Origin: Delftia acidovorans
Lineage (GTDB): Bacteria; Pseudomonadota; Gammaproteobacteria; Burkholderiales; Burkholderiaceae_C
Direction of reading: 5' to 3'
NCBI GenBank assembly: GCA_031286585.1
Contig: JAITUC010000042.1
Coordinates: 36,114-100,113, forward strand
Length of the DNA stretch: 64,000 nucleotides
Under the pieces are notes generated by a model. The model was not told where the DNA came from. It made no database searches and saw nothing but the letters and a program-made list of their open reading frames with translations. The position numbers were made by a program, and so were the translations under genes. Below are positions 50,543 through 59,686 of the stretch, one piece after another. Each line of letters begins with the position of its first letter. Within the stretch, counting starts at the first letter, position 1.

Positions 50543-51140
50543 GACCGTCCATGACGCTGTGCGCATCGGCATCGTCTCCATCAGCGACCGTGCCAGCAGC
50601 GGCGTCTACGAGGACAAGGGCCTGCCGGCCCTGCAGGACTGGCTCACCCGCGCGCTGCGCAACCCCATCACGTTCGAGCCGCGCCTGATCCCCGACGAGC
50701 AGGCCGGCATCAGCGCCACGCTGATCGAACTGGTCGATGCAGGCTGCTCCCTGGTGCTGACCACGGGCGGCACCGGCCCCGCCCCGCGCGATGTCACGCC
50801 CGAAGCCACCCTGGCCGTGGCCGACAAGGAAATGCCGGGCTTTGGCGAGCAGATGCGCCAGATCAGCCTGGCCTTCGTGCCCACGGCGATCCTGTCGCGC
50901 CAGGTGGCGGTGATCCGTGGCAAGAGCCTGATCATCAACCTTCCGGGCCAGCCCAAGGCGATTGCCGAAACCCTGGAAGGCCTGAAGAACCCCGATGGCT
51001 CGCAAAAGGTCAACGGCATCTTCGCGGCCGTGCCCTACTGCGTGGACCTGATCGGCGGGCCCTATCTGGAAACGGATGACAGCGTGTGCAAGGCCTTCCG
51101 TCCCAAGAGCGCCGTGCGCACCGCGCGGCCTGCGGCCTGA
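50535..51140 (+). CDS. mog: Molybdopterin adenylyltransferase
   Basis: A 201-residue MogA/MoaB-like protein that adenylates molybdopterin before molybdenum insertion. Key segments are IGIVSISDRASSGVYEDKGLPAL near 11-33, ELVDAGCSLVLTTGGTGPAPRDVTPEAT near 72-98 (the TTGGTG substrate loop) and ADKEMPGFGEQMRQISL near 102. The start at 50535 overlaps darP by 8 bp. The unusually long AFVPTAILSRQVAVIRGKSLIINLPGQPKAI segment fits the MogA type. A clear terminator follows 24 bp after the stop. Confidence 0.93.
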   Translation: MSETVHDAVRIGIVSISDRASSGVYEDKGLPALQDWLTRALRNPITFEPRLIPDEQAGISATLIELVDAGCSLVLTTGGTGPAPRDVTPEATLAVADKEMPGFGEQMRQISLAFVPTAILSRQVAVIRGKSLIINLPGQPKAIAETLEGLKNPDGSQKVNGIFAAVPYCVDLIGGPYLETDDSVCKAFRPKSAVRTARPAA

Positions 51141-51163
51141 GCGCGACCTCTTCTGAAAGCGAG

Positions 51164-51192
51164 AAGCAGCCTTCGGGCTGCTTTTATTTTTT
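51164..51192 (+). terminator. Rho-independent terminator after mog
   Basis: AGCAGCC-TTCG-GGCTGCT with a UUCG-type loop is followed by TTTTATTTTTT. It overlaps the end of the convergent nucleotidyltransferase-like gene. Confidence 0.92.
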
Positions 51193-51720
51193 CAGCGCCT
51201 TGGACCAGCGTTGAATGCGGGCCCGCAATTGCCGCTTTCCGTCATCGCCCAAAGGCATGTCGTGCACCAGTTTCACCGCCGCATCGATCTGTACATGGCC
51301 ATGCTCGATCAGTGCCATGCAAAACACCCGGTCCTTGTCGCGCCCAGCCTGGGCCTTGGAGAGAAAGAGGTCCAGCACATCAAGGCAATAGCCGACGCGA
51401 TCGTTGGTGTTGCCGTTCTGGATACGGTGCAGCCGGTTTTGCCAGCCCGAGGCAAGCACCGCAGTGTCCGGGCCCACGCCCTGCGCGTAATAGCCATTGG
51501 ATTCGTGAAAGCGAGAGCCTTCGCCAATGGCTCCATCGATCCGGTCGGCCAGATCCGGGGCATTGAGCGGGTAAATGTCCGCCTCTGCGGACATCCTGAA
51601 GATCAGCTCGGGATAGGGAATGGAGCCCAGAATCGCCTGGCTTCCCACGATGATGAATTCATACTCATTCGTCACATCGCTGCTGGCTCGGATGATGTGC
51701 TCAAGATCCTCTCGGTTCAT
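51184..51720 (-). CDS. Nucleotidyltransferase-like protein (DUF6036-type), candidate toxin partner
   Basis: A 178-residue protein resembling DUF6036/AbiEii-like nucleotidyltransferases. The early segment FIIVGSQAIL (Gly26-Ser27) and later SAEADIY (Glu46, Asp48) fit the GS...[DE]x[DE] motif of this fold, and the rest is helical. Its start lies within the end of the XRE regulator gene (20-bp overlap), so the pair is co-translated, in the antitoxin-first order usual for such modules. AbiEii-type proteins with an upstream regulator form toxin-antitoxin or phage-defence pairs. Whether this one is toxic is unknown. The catalytic motif is only partly canonical. Confidence 0.68.
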   Translation of the reverse strand: MNREDLEHIIRASSDVTNEYEFIIVGSQAILGSIPYPELIFRMSAEADIYPLNAPDLADRIDGAIGEGSRFHESNGYYAQGVGPDTAVLASGWQNRLHRIQNGNTNDRVGYCLDVLDLFLSKAQAGRDKDRVFCMALIEHGHVQIDAAVKLVHDMPLGDDGKRQLRARIQRWSKALKK

Positions 51721-52387
51721 AGGCTGCTCCCGTGTCTCCCAATGCCACGCCTCGCTTGAGATCCCCCACCTGGGCCAGCACCTGCTGGCGCACCTGCTCA
51801 GGCAATACCGATGTCAGTGGCGAGGCCTGGCGCAGCTCCTGAGCCCTTCGCGTGCGGGCCAGGATGGTGCGCCAGCGGCCATTTTGCAAGACATCCTGCC
51901 ACTGCCGCCACAGGCTGGCGGAATGCGAATCTCCCTGGCTCAACCAACGCTCCAACGTGGCCTGTGCCTGCTGCAGCAGTGCCGGGTCAGATCGCACCAG
52001 GCGCACGGCTTCTTCATGCAAGGCCAGGCTTTGCAGATCCTGCACCTCATGGCGCGCATCCTGCGCCCGCACCAGAACCTGCACAACGGGCCTGGCACGG
52101 CGCGAACGGGCTGCGGCAGTTCCTGCGGGTGCCGGTTGCAGGGCGTCACCAGCCAGCAAGGCCAGTTCTCCGCCGATGCCCAGTTCCGACATGACCCGCA
52201 GGTACGTGCCCATGGATGGGCCCGGATCTCCGGACTCGACGGCAGCTAGCGTGCTGCGGGAGATACCTACGCGCAAGGCCATCTCAACCGTGCCCAGCCC
52301 TTGCTCCTTGCGCAGGCGCTTGAGCCGGTCACCGAACTGCAAAAGCAGTTGGCGCTGGACAAGGGTGGACTTTTCTGGCGTTTTCAT
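51701..52387 (-). CDS. XRE-family regulator, candidate antitoxin
   Basis: A 228-residue protein with an N-terminal XRE helix-turn-helix (FGDRLKRLRKEQGLGTVEMALRVGISRSTLAAVESGDPGPSMGTYLRVMSELG, residues 18-69) and a long helical C-terminal part (residues 100-210) without recognised domain. It is AT-richer in its promoter than neighbours and ends inside the nucleotidyltransferase-like gene. An inverted repeat directly upstream suits autoregulation. The layout matches type IV-like toxin-antitoxin modules, where the regulator also counteracts the toxin. The functional claim is inference. Confidence 0.72.
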   Translation of the reverse strand: MKTPEKSTLVQRQLLLQFGDRLKRLRKEQGLGTVEMALRVGISRSTLAAVESGDPGPSMGTYLRVMSELGIGGELALLAGDALQPAPAGTAAARSRRARPVVQVLVRAQDARHEVQDLQSLALHEEAVRLVRSDPALLQQAQATLERWLSQGDSHSASLWRQWQDVLQNGRWRTILARTRRAQELRQASPLTSVLPEQVRQQVLAQVGDLKRGVALGDTGAAYEPRGS

Positions 52388-52708
52388 TTGTCCATTATTT
52401 TATGCAAAATACTATTTTTTGATCATATTTTTGGACAGATCCATTTCAGATCAATGTCTTCGCTTTCCCAAGTCAAAGAACGGAAAAGCAGGTCCTGAAG
52501 CGCGCACAAGCCATGGCCCGGATGCGCCGCGCATGGGGATCAATCAACGGGCCGGCCACTTGCAAAGATGAGCGGCTGCACTGTCGCACCGGGGCCACCA
52601 AGCCCGTGCTTGCCCCAATGCGGCAGGCCCCTCTCCCTGCCAGCATGGAATCACCCCGGCCCCTGCGCAACAGCAGCGGGCTTTTTCCATCCAAAGCAAG
52701 GAGACTTC
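52388..52708. promoter_or_regulatory. Intergenic region with divergent promoters and candidate XRE operator
   Basis: No gene is visible in this 321-bp stretch. The left third (to about 52,480) is strongly AT-rich and has AAAATA-C-TATTTT (52406-52418), a perfect palindrome, inside a TGTCCA (52389-52394)/TGGACA (52432-52437) inverted repeat, the likely operator of the XRE gene. The right part is ordinary GC-rich DNA leading to AAGGAG before the binding-protein gene. Confidence 0.5.
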
Positions 52709-53920
52709 ATGCAGCAACGCCCCAAGACATCGCTGATGACACCGCTGGCCCTGGCACTGTGCGCCGCCGCACTGGCAACGCCGGCCCTGGCGCAGCAGGA
52801 CAAGGTTCGGATCGGCTTCATCACCGACATGTCCAGTCTCTATGCCGATGTCGAGGGCAAGAACGGCGCCGTGGCCATTCAGATGGCCATTGACGACTAC
52901 GGCGGCAAGCTGCTGGGCAAGCCCATCGAACTGCTGACGGCAGACCACCAGAACAAGGCCGACATTGCCGCCAGCAAGGCGCGCGAGTGGATAGACACGC
53001 AGGGCATCAGCCTGGTGTTCGGCGGCACGAATTCGGCCACGGCCCTGTCCATGGCCAAGGTGGCGCAGGAGAAAAAGCGCGTCTTCATCGACAACGGCGC
53101 GGGCAGCTCGGCGCTGACCAACGAGCAGTGCAGCCCCTACACCGTGCACTACGCCTTCGACACCGTGGCCCTGGCCAAGGGCACGGGCGCGGCCGTGGTG
53201 GAGGCCGGCGGCAAGAGCTGGTACTTCGTGACCGCCGACTATGCCTTCGGCCATGCGCTGGAGGCGGACACCACCAAGATCATCGAGGCGCGCGGCGGCA
53301 AGGTGCTGGGCTCGGTCAAGACGCCGCTGAATGCCAGCGACTTCTCCAGCTTCATGCTGCAGGCGCAGAACTCCAAGGCCCAGATCCTGGGCCTGGCCAA
53401 TGCGGGCGGCGACACCATCAACTCCATCAAGGCCGCGCGCGAGTTCGGCGTGACCAAGGACATGAAGCTGGCCGGCCTGCTGGTGTTCTTCACCGACGTG
53501 CACAGCCTGGGCCTGAAGAACACCCAGGGCATGCAGTTCACCACCAGCTGGTACTGGGACATGAACGATGCCTCGCGCAAGTTCGCCGACGCCTTCATGG
53601 CCAAGACCCAGCGCCGCCCCAGCGAGATCCAGGCGGCCGACTACTCGGCCACCATGAACTGGCTCAAGGCCGTGGAGAAGGCCGGCACGCTGGACGCCGA
53701 CAAGGTCATGGCCACCTGGCGCGGCATGAAGATGGACGACTTCTTCGGCAGCGGCTACCTGCGCGAGGACGGCCGCTACGTGCACGACATGTACCTGATG
53801 GAAGTGAAATCCCCCGCCGAATCCAAGGGCACCTGGGACTACTACAAGCTGGTCAAGAAGCTGCCCGCCGAACAGGTCTGGACAACGAAGGCAGAGAGCA
53901 AGTGCCAATACTGGCGCTGA
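52709..53920 (+). CDS. Branched-chain amino acid-type ABC substrate-binding protein
   Basis: A 403-residue periplasmic binding protein of the LivK/Peripla_BP_6 type. The signal peptide (LALALCAAALATPALA) is cleaved near residue 28. The mature protein begins VRIGFITDMSSLYADVEGKNG; GGTNSATALSMAKVAQEKKRVFIDNGAGSSALT lies near 115 and TADYAFGHALEADTTKIIEARGGKVLG near 180. Ligands are amino acids, amides or organic acids. No permease or ATPase gene is adjacent, which is unusual for this type; it may share a transporter elsewhere. AAGGAG sets the start. The macA gene follows 189 bp downstream. Confidence 0.9.
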   Translation: MQQRPKTSLMTPLALALCAAALATPALAQQDKVRIGFITDMSSLYADVEGKNGAVAIQMAIDDYGGKLLGKPIELLTADHQNKADIAASKAREWIDTQGISLVFGGTNSATALSMAKVAQEKKRVFIDNGAGSSALTNEQCSPYTVHYAFDTVALAKGTGAAVVEAGGKSWYFVTADYAFGHALEADTTKIIEARGGKVLGSVKTPLNASDFSSFMLQAQNSKAQILGLANAGGDTINSIKAAREFGVTKDMKLAGLLVFFTDVHSLGLKNTQGMQFTTSWYWDMNDASRKFADAFMAKTQRRPSEIQAADYSATMNWLKAVEKAGTLDADKVMATWRGMKMDDFFGSGYLREDGRYVHDMYLMEVKSPAESKGTWDYYKLVKKLPAEQVWTTKAESKCQYWR

Positions 53921-53943
53921 ACTGGCGCTGAACTGGCGCTGAG
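53911..53943 (+). repeat. 11-bp tandem repeat spanning the stop codon of the binding-protein gene
   Basis: CTGGCGCTGAA, CTGGCGCTGAA and CTGGCGCTGAG stand in tandem; the gene's TGA (53918-53920) lies in the first copy. Because the period is not a multiple of three, each copy adds a TGA in another frame. Confidence 0.8.
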
Positions 53944-53946
53944 CCG

Positions 53947-53980
53947 GGGAGCGGCCTGGCCGCTCCCTTCGCTCGCTTTT
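53947..53980 (+). terminator. Probable terminator after the binding-protein gene
   Basis: GGGAGCGG-CCTGG-CCGCTCCC (53947-53967), then a pyrimidine-rich stretch ending CTTTT. Confidence 0.65.
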
Positions 53981-54109
53981 CTCCATTGAATCTCCATGCC
54001 TTGGTCAATGCCGGGACATCGAACCGCGCCAGACTGGTAAGTTCGAGCATCTGGCGCGGCGCTGGGCAGGGACTGTTTCCTCTGCGGCCGACCGCGCAGC
54101 AGGGGAAGA

Positions 54110-55291
54110 ATGAAGTTCAACCGCAAATGGACGGTGGGCGCCGTGATCGGCGCCTGCCTGATCGCCGGCGTGGCGCTGTGGAAAGCCAATGCCAAGCCCG
54201 CCACCAAGTACGCAACCGCCGCCGTCACGGTCGGCGACCTGGAACAGACCGTGCTGGCCGTGGGCCGGCTGCATGCCAAGGAGCTGGTCTCGGTGGGTGC
54301 CCAGGTGTCGGGCCAGGTCAAGCGCCTGAATGTCGAGCTGGGCCAGCAGGTCAAGGCCGGCGACCTGATCGCCGAAGTCGATGCCCAGCCCCAGCGCATC
54401 AAGCTGCGCAATGCCGAGGCCTCGGTCACCGCGCTGCAGGCGCAGCTGGCCGCGCGGCGCGCGGCCCTCGTCCAGGCCCGGCTCACCTTCCAGCGACAGC
54501 AGGAACTGCTGCTGGCCGACGCCACCTCGCGCGCCGACCACGAGGCCGCCAAGGCAGCGCTGGACACGGCACAGGCCGATGTCGGCGCCCTGCAGGCGCA
54601 GATAGAGCAGGCACGCACCCAGGTCGAGACCGAGCGCATCAACCTGGGCTACACCCGCATCGTCGCGCCCATGGACGGCACCATCGTGGCCGTGGTCACC
54701 AAGCAGGGCCAGACCCTGAACTCCTTCCAGACCACGCCCACCATCGTCATGCTGGCCAAGCTCGACGTGATGACCGTGCGCGCCGAGATCGCCGAGGCGG
54801 ACGTGGACAAGATCCAGCTCGGCCAGACCGCATGGTTCACCACGCTGGGCAGCAACCGCCAGAAACACATGGCGAAGATAGAGCGCATCGAGCCTGCCCC
54901 CACCTCCATCGTCAATGACGCGGGCGGCGGCGCCTCGCCCGCCGCGGCCACGCCTGCCGCCAAGGCCATCTACTACAACGCCCAGTTCGACGTGCCCAAC
55001 CCGGACGGCAAGCTGCGCCCCTCCATGACCGCCCAGGTCACCGTGCGCGTGGCCCAGGCCGACAAGGCCGTGCTGGTGCCGGCCGCCGCGCTGGGAGCCC
55101 GGGGCGCGGACGACAGCTACACCGTGCGCGTGCGCGACAGCGATGGCAAGGTCTCGGAGCGCAAGGTGCGCATCGGCCTGCGCACCAATGCCCAGGCCCA
55201 GGTGCTGTCGGGCCTGGAGGCCGGCGAGCAGGTGGTGATCGGCGAGGCGGGCCCGAACAACGCCCCAGCCGCCGACCCCATGGGAATGTGA
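54110..55291 (+). CDS. macA: MacA periplasmic adaptor subunit
   Basis: A 393-residue membrane fusion protein. It starts with a membrane anchor (WTVGAVIGACLIAGVALW). The lipoyl half GAQVSGQVKRLNVELGQQVKAGDLIAEVDAQP lies near 60-90, a coiled-coil hairpin fills residues 95-185, the second lipoyl half YTRIVAPMDGTIVAVVTKQGQ comes near 180-200, then the beta-barrel and membrane-proximal domains. It links the MacB pump to an outer-membrane channel. AGGGGAAG precedes the ATG. The stop overlaps the macB GTG start by 4 bp (GTGA). Confidence 0.92.
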   Translation: MKFNRKWTVGAVIGACLIAGVALWKANAKPATKYATAAVTVGDLEQTVLAVGRLHAKELVSVGAQVSGQVKRLNVELGQQVKAGDLIAEVDAQPQRIKLRNAEASVTALQAQLAARRAALVQARLTFQRQQELLLADATSRADHEAAKAALDTAQADVGALQAQIEQARTQVETERINLGYTRIVAPMDGTIVAVVTKQGQTLNSFQTTPTIVMLAKLDVMTVRAEIAEADVDKIQLGQTAWFTTLGSNRQKHMAKIERIEPAPTSIVNDAGGGASPAAATPAAKAIYYNAQFDVPNPDGKLRPSMTAQVTVRVAQADKAVLVPAAALGARGADDSYTVRVRDSDGKVSERKVRIGLRTNAQAQVLSGLEAGEQVVIGEAGPNNAPAADPMGM

Positions 55292-57240
55292 GCATGGACC
55301 AGCCATTGCTGCAGATGCGGGGACTGCGCAGGGAGTTCCCCGCCGGTGACACCATGGTCGCCGTGCTCAAGGACATAGACCTGACCATCGAGGCCGGCGA
55401 GATGGTGGCCATCGTGGGCGCCTCGGGCTCGGGCAAGTCCACGCTGATGAACATCCTCGGCTGCCTGGACCATCCGACCTCGGGCAGCTACCGCATCGCC
55501 GGCCGCGAGACCGGCGAGCTGGGCCCCGACGCACTGGCCGCGCTGCGGCGCGAGCATTTCGGCTTCATCTTCCAGCGCTACCACCTGCTGGCCGACCTTA
55601 CGGCCCAGGGCAATGTGGAGCTGCCCTCGGTCTACGCCGGCACGGCGCCCACGGACCGCCATGCGCGCTCGGCCGCCCTGCTCGAACGCCTGGGCCTGGC
55701 CGACCGCATGCAGCACCGGCCGGGCCAGCTGTCGGGCGGGCAGCAGCAGCGCGTGTCCATCGCCCGCGCGCTGATGAACGGCGGCGCCGTCATCCTGGCC
55801 GACGAGCCCACGGGCGCGCTGGACAAGGCCAGCGGCGAGCAGGTCATGCGCATCCTGCAGGAGCTGCATGCCGACGGCCACACCATCATCCTGGTCACGC
55901 ACGACATGGCCGTGGCGGCCCACGCCTCGCGCGTGATCGAGATCAGCGACGGCGCCATCATCGCGGACCGGCGCAGCACCCCGCATGAAGTCAAGCCCCC
56001 GCTGGAGGCCACAGCCGCCCCGCGCGCCGCCTCCTGGCGCATGTTCGGCGACCGCTTCGGCGAAGCGCTGCGCATGGCGCTGCGGGCCATGAACGCGCAC
56101 CGCCTGCGCACCTTCCTGACCATGCTGGGCATCATCATCGGCATCTCCGCCGTGGTCTCGGTGGTGGCGCTGGGGCGCGGTGCGCAGCAGCAGGTGATGA
56201 ACCAGATCAGCGAGCTGGGCACGAACACGCTGGACATCTTCCCGGGCAAGGACTTCGGCGACACGCGCGCCGCCGCCATCGAGACCCTGGTCGCCGCCGA
56301 TGCCCAGGCCCTGGCCGAGCAGCCCTACGTGGACAGCGCCACGCCCAACGTATCGGTCAGCGTCACGGCGCTGTACCGCGAGAACGCGGCCATGGCCCAG
56401 GTGACGGGCGTGGGCTTCGAGCACTTCCGGGTGAAGGGCCTGCGCCTGGCGTCCGGGCGGTTCTTCGACCAGCGCGACGTGGACCTGCACGCCCAGGTCG
56501 CGGTCATCGACCAGAAGGCCGCCACCGCGCTCTTCCCCGGCAACCCCAGCCCGCTGGGCGAGGTGGTGATGCTGGGCGAGATGCCCGTGGAGATCGTGGG
56601 CGTGCTGCGCCCCGCGCAGAACAGCTTCGGCGGCTCCACGCCCACCTTCTTCGTGCCCTACACGGCGGCCGCCACGCGCCTGGTCGGCAAATACCACCTG
56701 GACAGCATCACGCTGCGCATCAAGGACGAGGTGCCGGCCGAGATCGCTCTGAAGGCGGCCACCAGCCTGCTCACGGAACGCCACGGCACCAAGGACTTCT
56801 TCGTCTGGAACTCCGACCAGATCCGCCAGGCCATCACGCGCACCAGCACCACGCTGACGCTGCTGGTTTCGGCCATCGCCATGATCGCGCTGCTGGTGGG
56901 CGGCATCGGCGTGATGAACATCATGCTGGTGTCGGTGACCGAGCGCACGCGCGAGATCGGCGTGCGCATGGCCATCGGCGCGCGCCAGTCGGACATCCTC
57001 CAGCAGTTCCTGATCGAGGCCGTTCTGGTCTGCATCGTGGGCGGCATCCTGGGTGTATCCCTGGCGCTGGGCCTGGGCCTGGCCGTGAGCCTGTCGGGCA
57101 CAAGCTTCCAGCTGTCGTTCTCGGCCGCCTCCATCGTGCTGGCCGTCGCCTGCTCCTCGCTCATAGGCATCACCTTCGGCTTCCTGCCCGCGCGCAGCGC
57201 GGCGCGCCTGGACCCCGTCCAGGCCCTCTCCAGAGATTGA
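55288..57240 (+). CDS. macB: MacB efflux ABC transporter (ATPase-permease fusion)
   Basis: A 650-residue MacB protein. The ATPase comes first: Walker A VGASGSGKSTLMNILG near 42-57, signature LSGGQQQRVSIARAL near 147, Walker B VILADEPTGALDKASG near 167. A helix follows near 275 (LRTFLTMLGIIIGISAVVSVVALG), then a periplasmic domain with the MacB_PCD fold and three C-terminal helices ending PARSAARLDPVQALSRD. It exports macrolides, peptides or siderophores with MacA. The GTG at 55288 overlaps macA; an ATG two codons later is also possible. Confidence 0.95.
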   Translation: MSMDQPLLQMRGLRREFPAGDTMVAVLKDIDLTIEAGEMVAIVGASGSGKSTLMNILGCLDHPTSGSYRIAGRETGELGPDALAALRREHFGFIFQRYHLLADLTAQGNVELPSVYAGTAPTDRHARSAALLERLGLADRMQHRPGQLSGGQQQRVSIARALMNGGAVILADEPTGALDKASGEQVMRILQELHADGHTIILVTHDMAVAAHASRVIEISDGAIIADRRSTPHEVKPPLEATAAPRAASWRMFGDRFGEALRMALRAMNAHRLRTFLTMLGIIIGISAVVSVVALGRGAQQQVMNQISELGTNTLDIFPGKDFGDTRAAAIETLVAADAQALAEQPYVDSATPNVSVSVTALYRENAAMAQVTGVGFEHFRVKGLRLASGRFFDQRDVDLHAQVAVIDQKAATALFPGNPSPLGEVVMLGEMPVEIVGVLRPAQNSFGGSTPTFFVPYTAAATRLVGKYHLDSITLRIKDEVPAEIALKAATSLLTERHGTKDFFVWNSDQIRQAITRTSTTLTLLVSAIAMIALLVGGIGVMNIMLVSVTERTREIGVRMAIGARQSDILQQFLIEAVLVCIVGGILGVSLALGLGLAVSLSGTSFQLSFSAASIVLAVACSSLIGITFGFLPARSAARLDPVQALSRD

Positions 57241-57241
57241 C

Positions 57242-58621
57242 ATGCATATGCTGAAGACCAGCGCGCTGGCATGCGCCGTGGCCCTTGCGGGCTGCGGCGC
57301 CATCACGCGCACTCCCTACGAAGCGCCCCAGGTGGCGCTGCCCGCGCAGTTCGAACATGCGCAGGCATCGTCACCGGCAGCCACGCCCATGACCGATGCC
57401 TGGTGGCGCGGCTTCGGCGATCCACGGCTCGATGCCTGGATTGACCTGGCACTGGCGCGCAACCCTGACATGGCCACGGCCGGCATCCGCGTGCGCCGCG
57501 CCGCGCTGCAGGCGCAACTGGCCGGCAACGCCCTGCTGCCCCAGCCCAGCGCCAGCGCCGGCACGGGCGCCAGCCGCCCGCTGTCGGGCAGCCAGCGCAG
57601 CACCCTGGAAAACGCCAGCGCCACACTGGGCGTGGCCTGGGAACTGGACCTGTTCGACCGGCTGGGCGCGCAGCGCGATGCCGCCGTCTTCGAAGCTCAG
57701 GCCAGCGCCCAGGACAAGGATGCCGTGGCGCTCTCCCTGACCGCCACCACGGCCAGCCTGTACTGGCAGCTCGCCCTGGCCAACGAACGCCTGGAACTGG
57801 CCCGCCAAAGCCTGGACTACGCGCGCCGCACGGACGAGCTGGTGCAGGCCCAGTACCGCAGCGGCGCCGTTTCCGGTCTGGAGCTGCGCGAGGCGCGGCA
57901 GGCGCTGGCCGCGCAGCAGGCCTTGCTGAGCCAGTACACCCAGGCCCGCGCCGAGCTGCGCCAGGCACTGGCCGAATTGCTGCAGGGCGCAGAGCCGCCC
58001 GGCGGCGAGCCCCAGGCGCTGCCCACCTCCGCACTGCCCGCCGTGCAGGCTGGCCTGCCCGCCGAACTGCTGGGCCGGCGCCCCGACCTGCGCGCCGCCG
58101 AACTGCGGCTGCGCGGCAGCCTGGCCAGCAGCGACGCCATGGCCGCCAGCTACTACCCCCGGCTGTCCCTGACCGGCAGCCTGGGCACCTCCAGCAGCAC
58201 CCTGCTCGATGTGCTGGCCAATCCCGTGGCGGCCCTGGGCGCCAACCTGACCCTGCCCTTTCTCAATGTGCGCGAGATGCGGCTGAACACCGCCATTGCA
58301 CGCAGCCAGTACGAAGAGGCGGTGGTCAACTTCCGTAAAACGCTGTACGCCGCGCTGGCCGAAACGGAAAAAGCCCTGTCGGGCCGCACCGAGCTGGCCC
58401 GCCAGGAAGAGGCCCAGCAGCGCGCCACGCAGGAGTCCGTGGAGATCACCCGGCTGTACGAAGCGCGCTACCGCGCCGGCCAGGTGCCGCTGCGAACCTG
58501 GCTGGATGCGCAGGAGCGCCGCCGCAGCGCACAGCTGGCCCTGTCCGCGCTGCACCTAGAGCAGCTGCAAAACCGGATCACCCTCTACAAGGCGCTGGGA
58601 GGTGGGTGGCCTGCCCCCTGA
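57242..58621 (+). CDS. Outer-membrane efflux lipoprotein, NodT/OprM type
   Basis: A 459-residue RND/MacB-associated outer-membrane factor. The lipobox is LAGC (Cys near 19) after a short hydrophobic signal. Two repeats of the outer-membrane efflux protein domain follow (residues 50-240 and 260-450), with YPRLSLTGSLGTSSSTL near 303 and LGRRPDLRAAELRLRGSLA near 275 as typical OprM-type segments. It begins 2 bp after macB and closes the macA-macB-outer channel operon, so all three efflux parts are encoded together. Two start codons (57242 and 57248) are possible. Confidence 0.93.
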   Translation: MHMLKTSALACAVALAGCGAITRTPYEAPQVALPAQFEHAQASSPAATPMTDAWWRGFGDPRLDAWIDLALARNPDMATAGIRVRRAALQAQLAGNALLPQPSASAGTGASRPLSGSQRSTLENASATLGVAWELDLFDRLGAQRDAAVFEAQASAQDKDAVALSLTATTASLYWQLALANERLELARQSLDYARRTDELVQAQYRSGAVSGLELREARQALAAQQALLSQYTQARAELRQALAELLQGAEPPGGEPQALPTSALPAVQAGLPAELLGRRPDLRAAELRLRGSLASSDAMAASYYPRLSLTGSLGTSSSTLLDVLANPVAALGANLTLPFLNVREMRLNTAIARSQYEEAVVNFRKTLYAALAETEKALSGRTELARQEEAQQRATQESVEITRLYEARYRAGQVPLRTWLDAQERRRSAQLALSALHLEQLQNRITLYKALGGGWPAP

Positions 58622-58633
58622 AGCTGCCCTGGG

Positions 58634-59686
58634 TCAGAACGAATGCGCCATGCCCACGTAGAAACCCGTCTGGCTGCCGCCCGGCGCCGGGTTGTTGTTC
58701 GTGGTCTCCACCGAGAAATTCGCATTGCCGCCATTGCGCACATTGCCCACGCTGACGTACAGCAGCGTGCGTTTGGACAGTGCGTAGTCGGCCCCGGCCA
58801 TGAACAGGTTGGCGCTGCCGCCTCCCTTGTTGACCGTGGTGCGGTAGGCCGCCCCGATCAGCGTCAGCGGGCCTGACACGTTGTAGCGTGCGCCCATCCA
58901 GACCTGCCGCGCCTTGTCGGGTACGCCGGCCGCGCTGTCGGGCGCGGACAGTTGCTCATAACCCGCGAACAGCTTGAGCGCGGTCAGCGTCACCGTGCCG
59001 CCCAGGGTCAGGTTGCGCGAGGTGGTGTAGAGATCGCTGAAGCGGCCATTGGCATCGCGGGCCACATCGTAGATGGCGCGCAGCGCGAACGTGGGCGCGG
59101 TATAGGACACGGACAGCGCATCCTTGCGCAGCCGCGATGCGCCCTGCGGCTGCTCGCCCAGGCCGGTCAGCGCCAGCACGCGCAGGCCGCCCCAGCTCGG
59201 CGTTTCGTAGGAAATCATGTTGTCATGTCCGCCCCAGTTGCGCCCCCGCACCAGCGTGGCCGAGCCGATGAACTGCTGGCCCGTGGGGTCCAGCGCCCAG
59301 TGCGCATCCGAGATCGACAGGTCCTTGCCCAGCTTCAGCGTGCCCCAGCCGCTGCGCAGGCCCACGAAGCTGCGGCGGTTGAAGAAGCCTGCGCCGTTGA
59401 ACCTGGCATCGTCGATGCTGAAGCCAGACTCCAGCGTGAACAGCGCATGCAGCCCTCCGCCCAGATCCTCCTCCCCCTTGAAACCCAGCATGCTCGTGCC
59501 CCACTGGTTGCCCACGGCCCGCCACAGGCTGCCGCTGCCCCTCGTGGCCGGGTCGTACACATTGGTCTGGTAGTCCACTCCCGCGACCACACGTCCATAG
59601 AGCGTGACCGAACTCTGGGCCTGGGCAGGCGCGGCCAGGCCCAGCATGAGCGCCGAGCCCAGCCAATAAATGGTTTTTGCCTTCAT
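58634..59686 (-). CDS. Outer-membrane porin (Gram-negative general porin family)
   Basis: A 350-residue porin. The signal peptide (YWLGSALMLGLAAPAQA) ends near 24 and the mature protein begins QSSVTLYGRVVAGVDYQTN, the standard start of betaproteobacterial porins. A loop-3-like region (FNRRSFVGLRSGWGTLKLGKDL) lies near 110-130. It ends in TGFYVGMAHSF with the terminal Phe. It differs from the porin at 7.3 kb. The start at 59686 follows GGGGGAGAAC. Convergent with the outer-membrane factor gene; 13 bp separate the stops. Confidence 0.92.
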   Translation of the reverse strand: MKAKTIYWLGSALMLGLAAPAQAQSSVTLYGRVVAGVDYQTNVYDPATRGSGSLWRAVGNQWGTSMLGFKGEEDLGGGLHALFTLESGFSIDDARFNGAGFFNRRSFVGLRSGWGTLKLGKDLSISDAHWALDPTGQQFIGSATLVRGRNWGGHDNMISYETPSWGGLRVLALTGLGEQPQGASRLRKDALSVSYTAPTFALRAIYDVARDANGRFSDLYTTSRNLTLGGTVTLTALKLFAGYEQLSAPDSAAGVPDKARQVWMGARYNVSGPLTLIGAAYRTTVNKGGGSANLFMAGADYALSKRTLLYVSVGNVRNGGNANFSVETTNNNPAPGGSQTGFYVGMAHSF

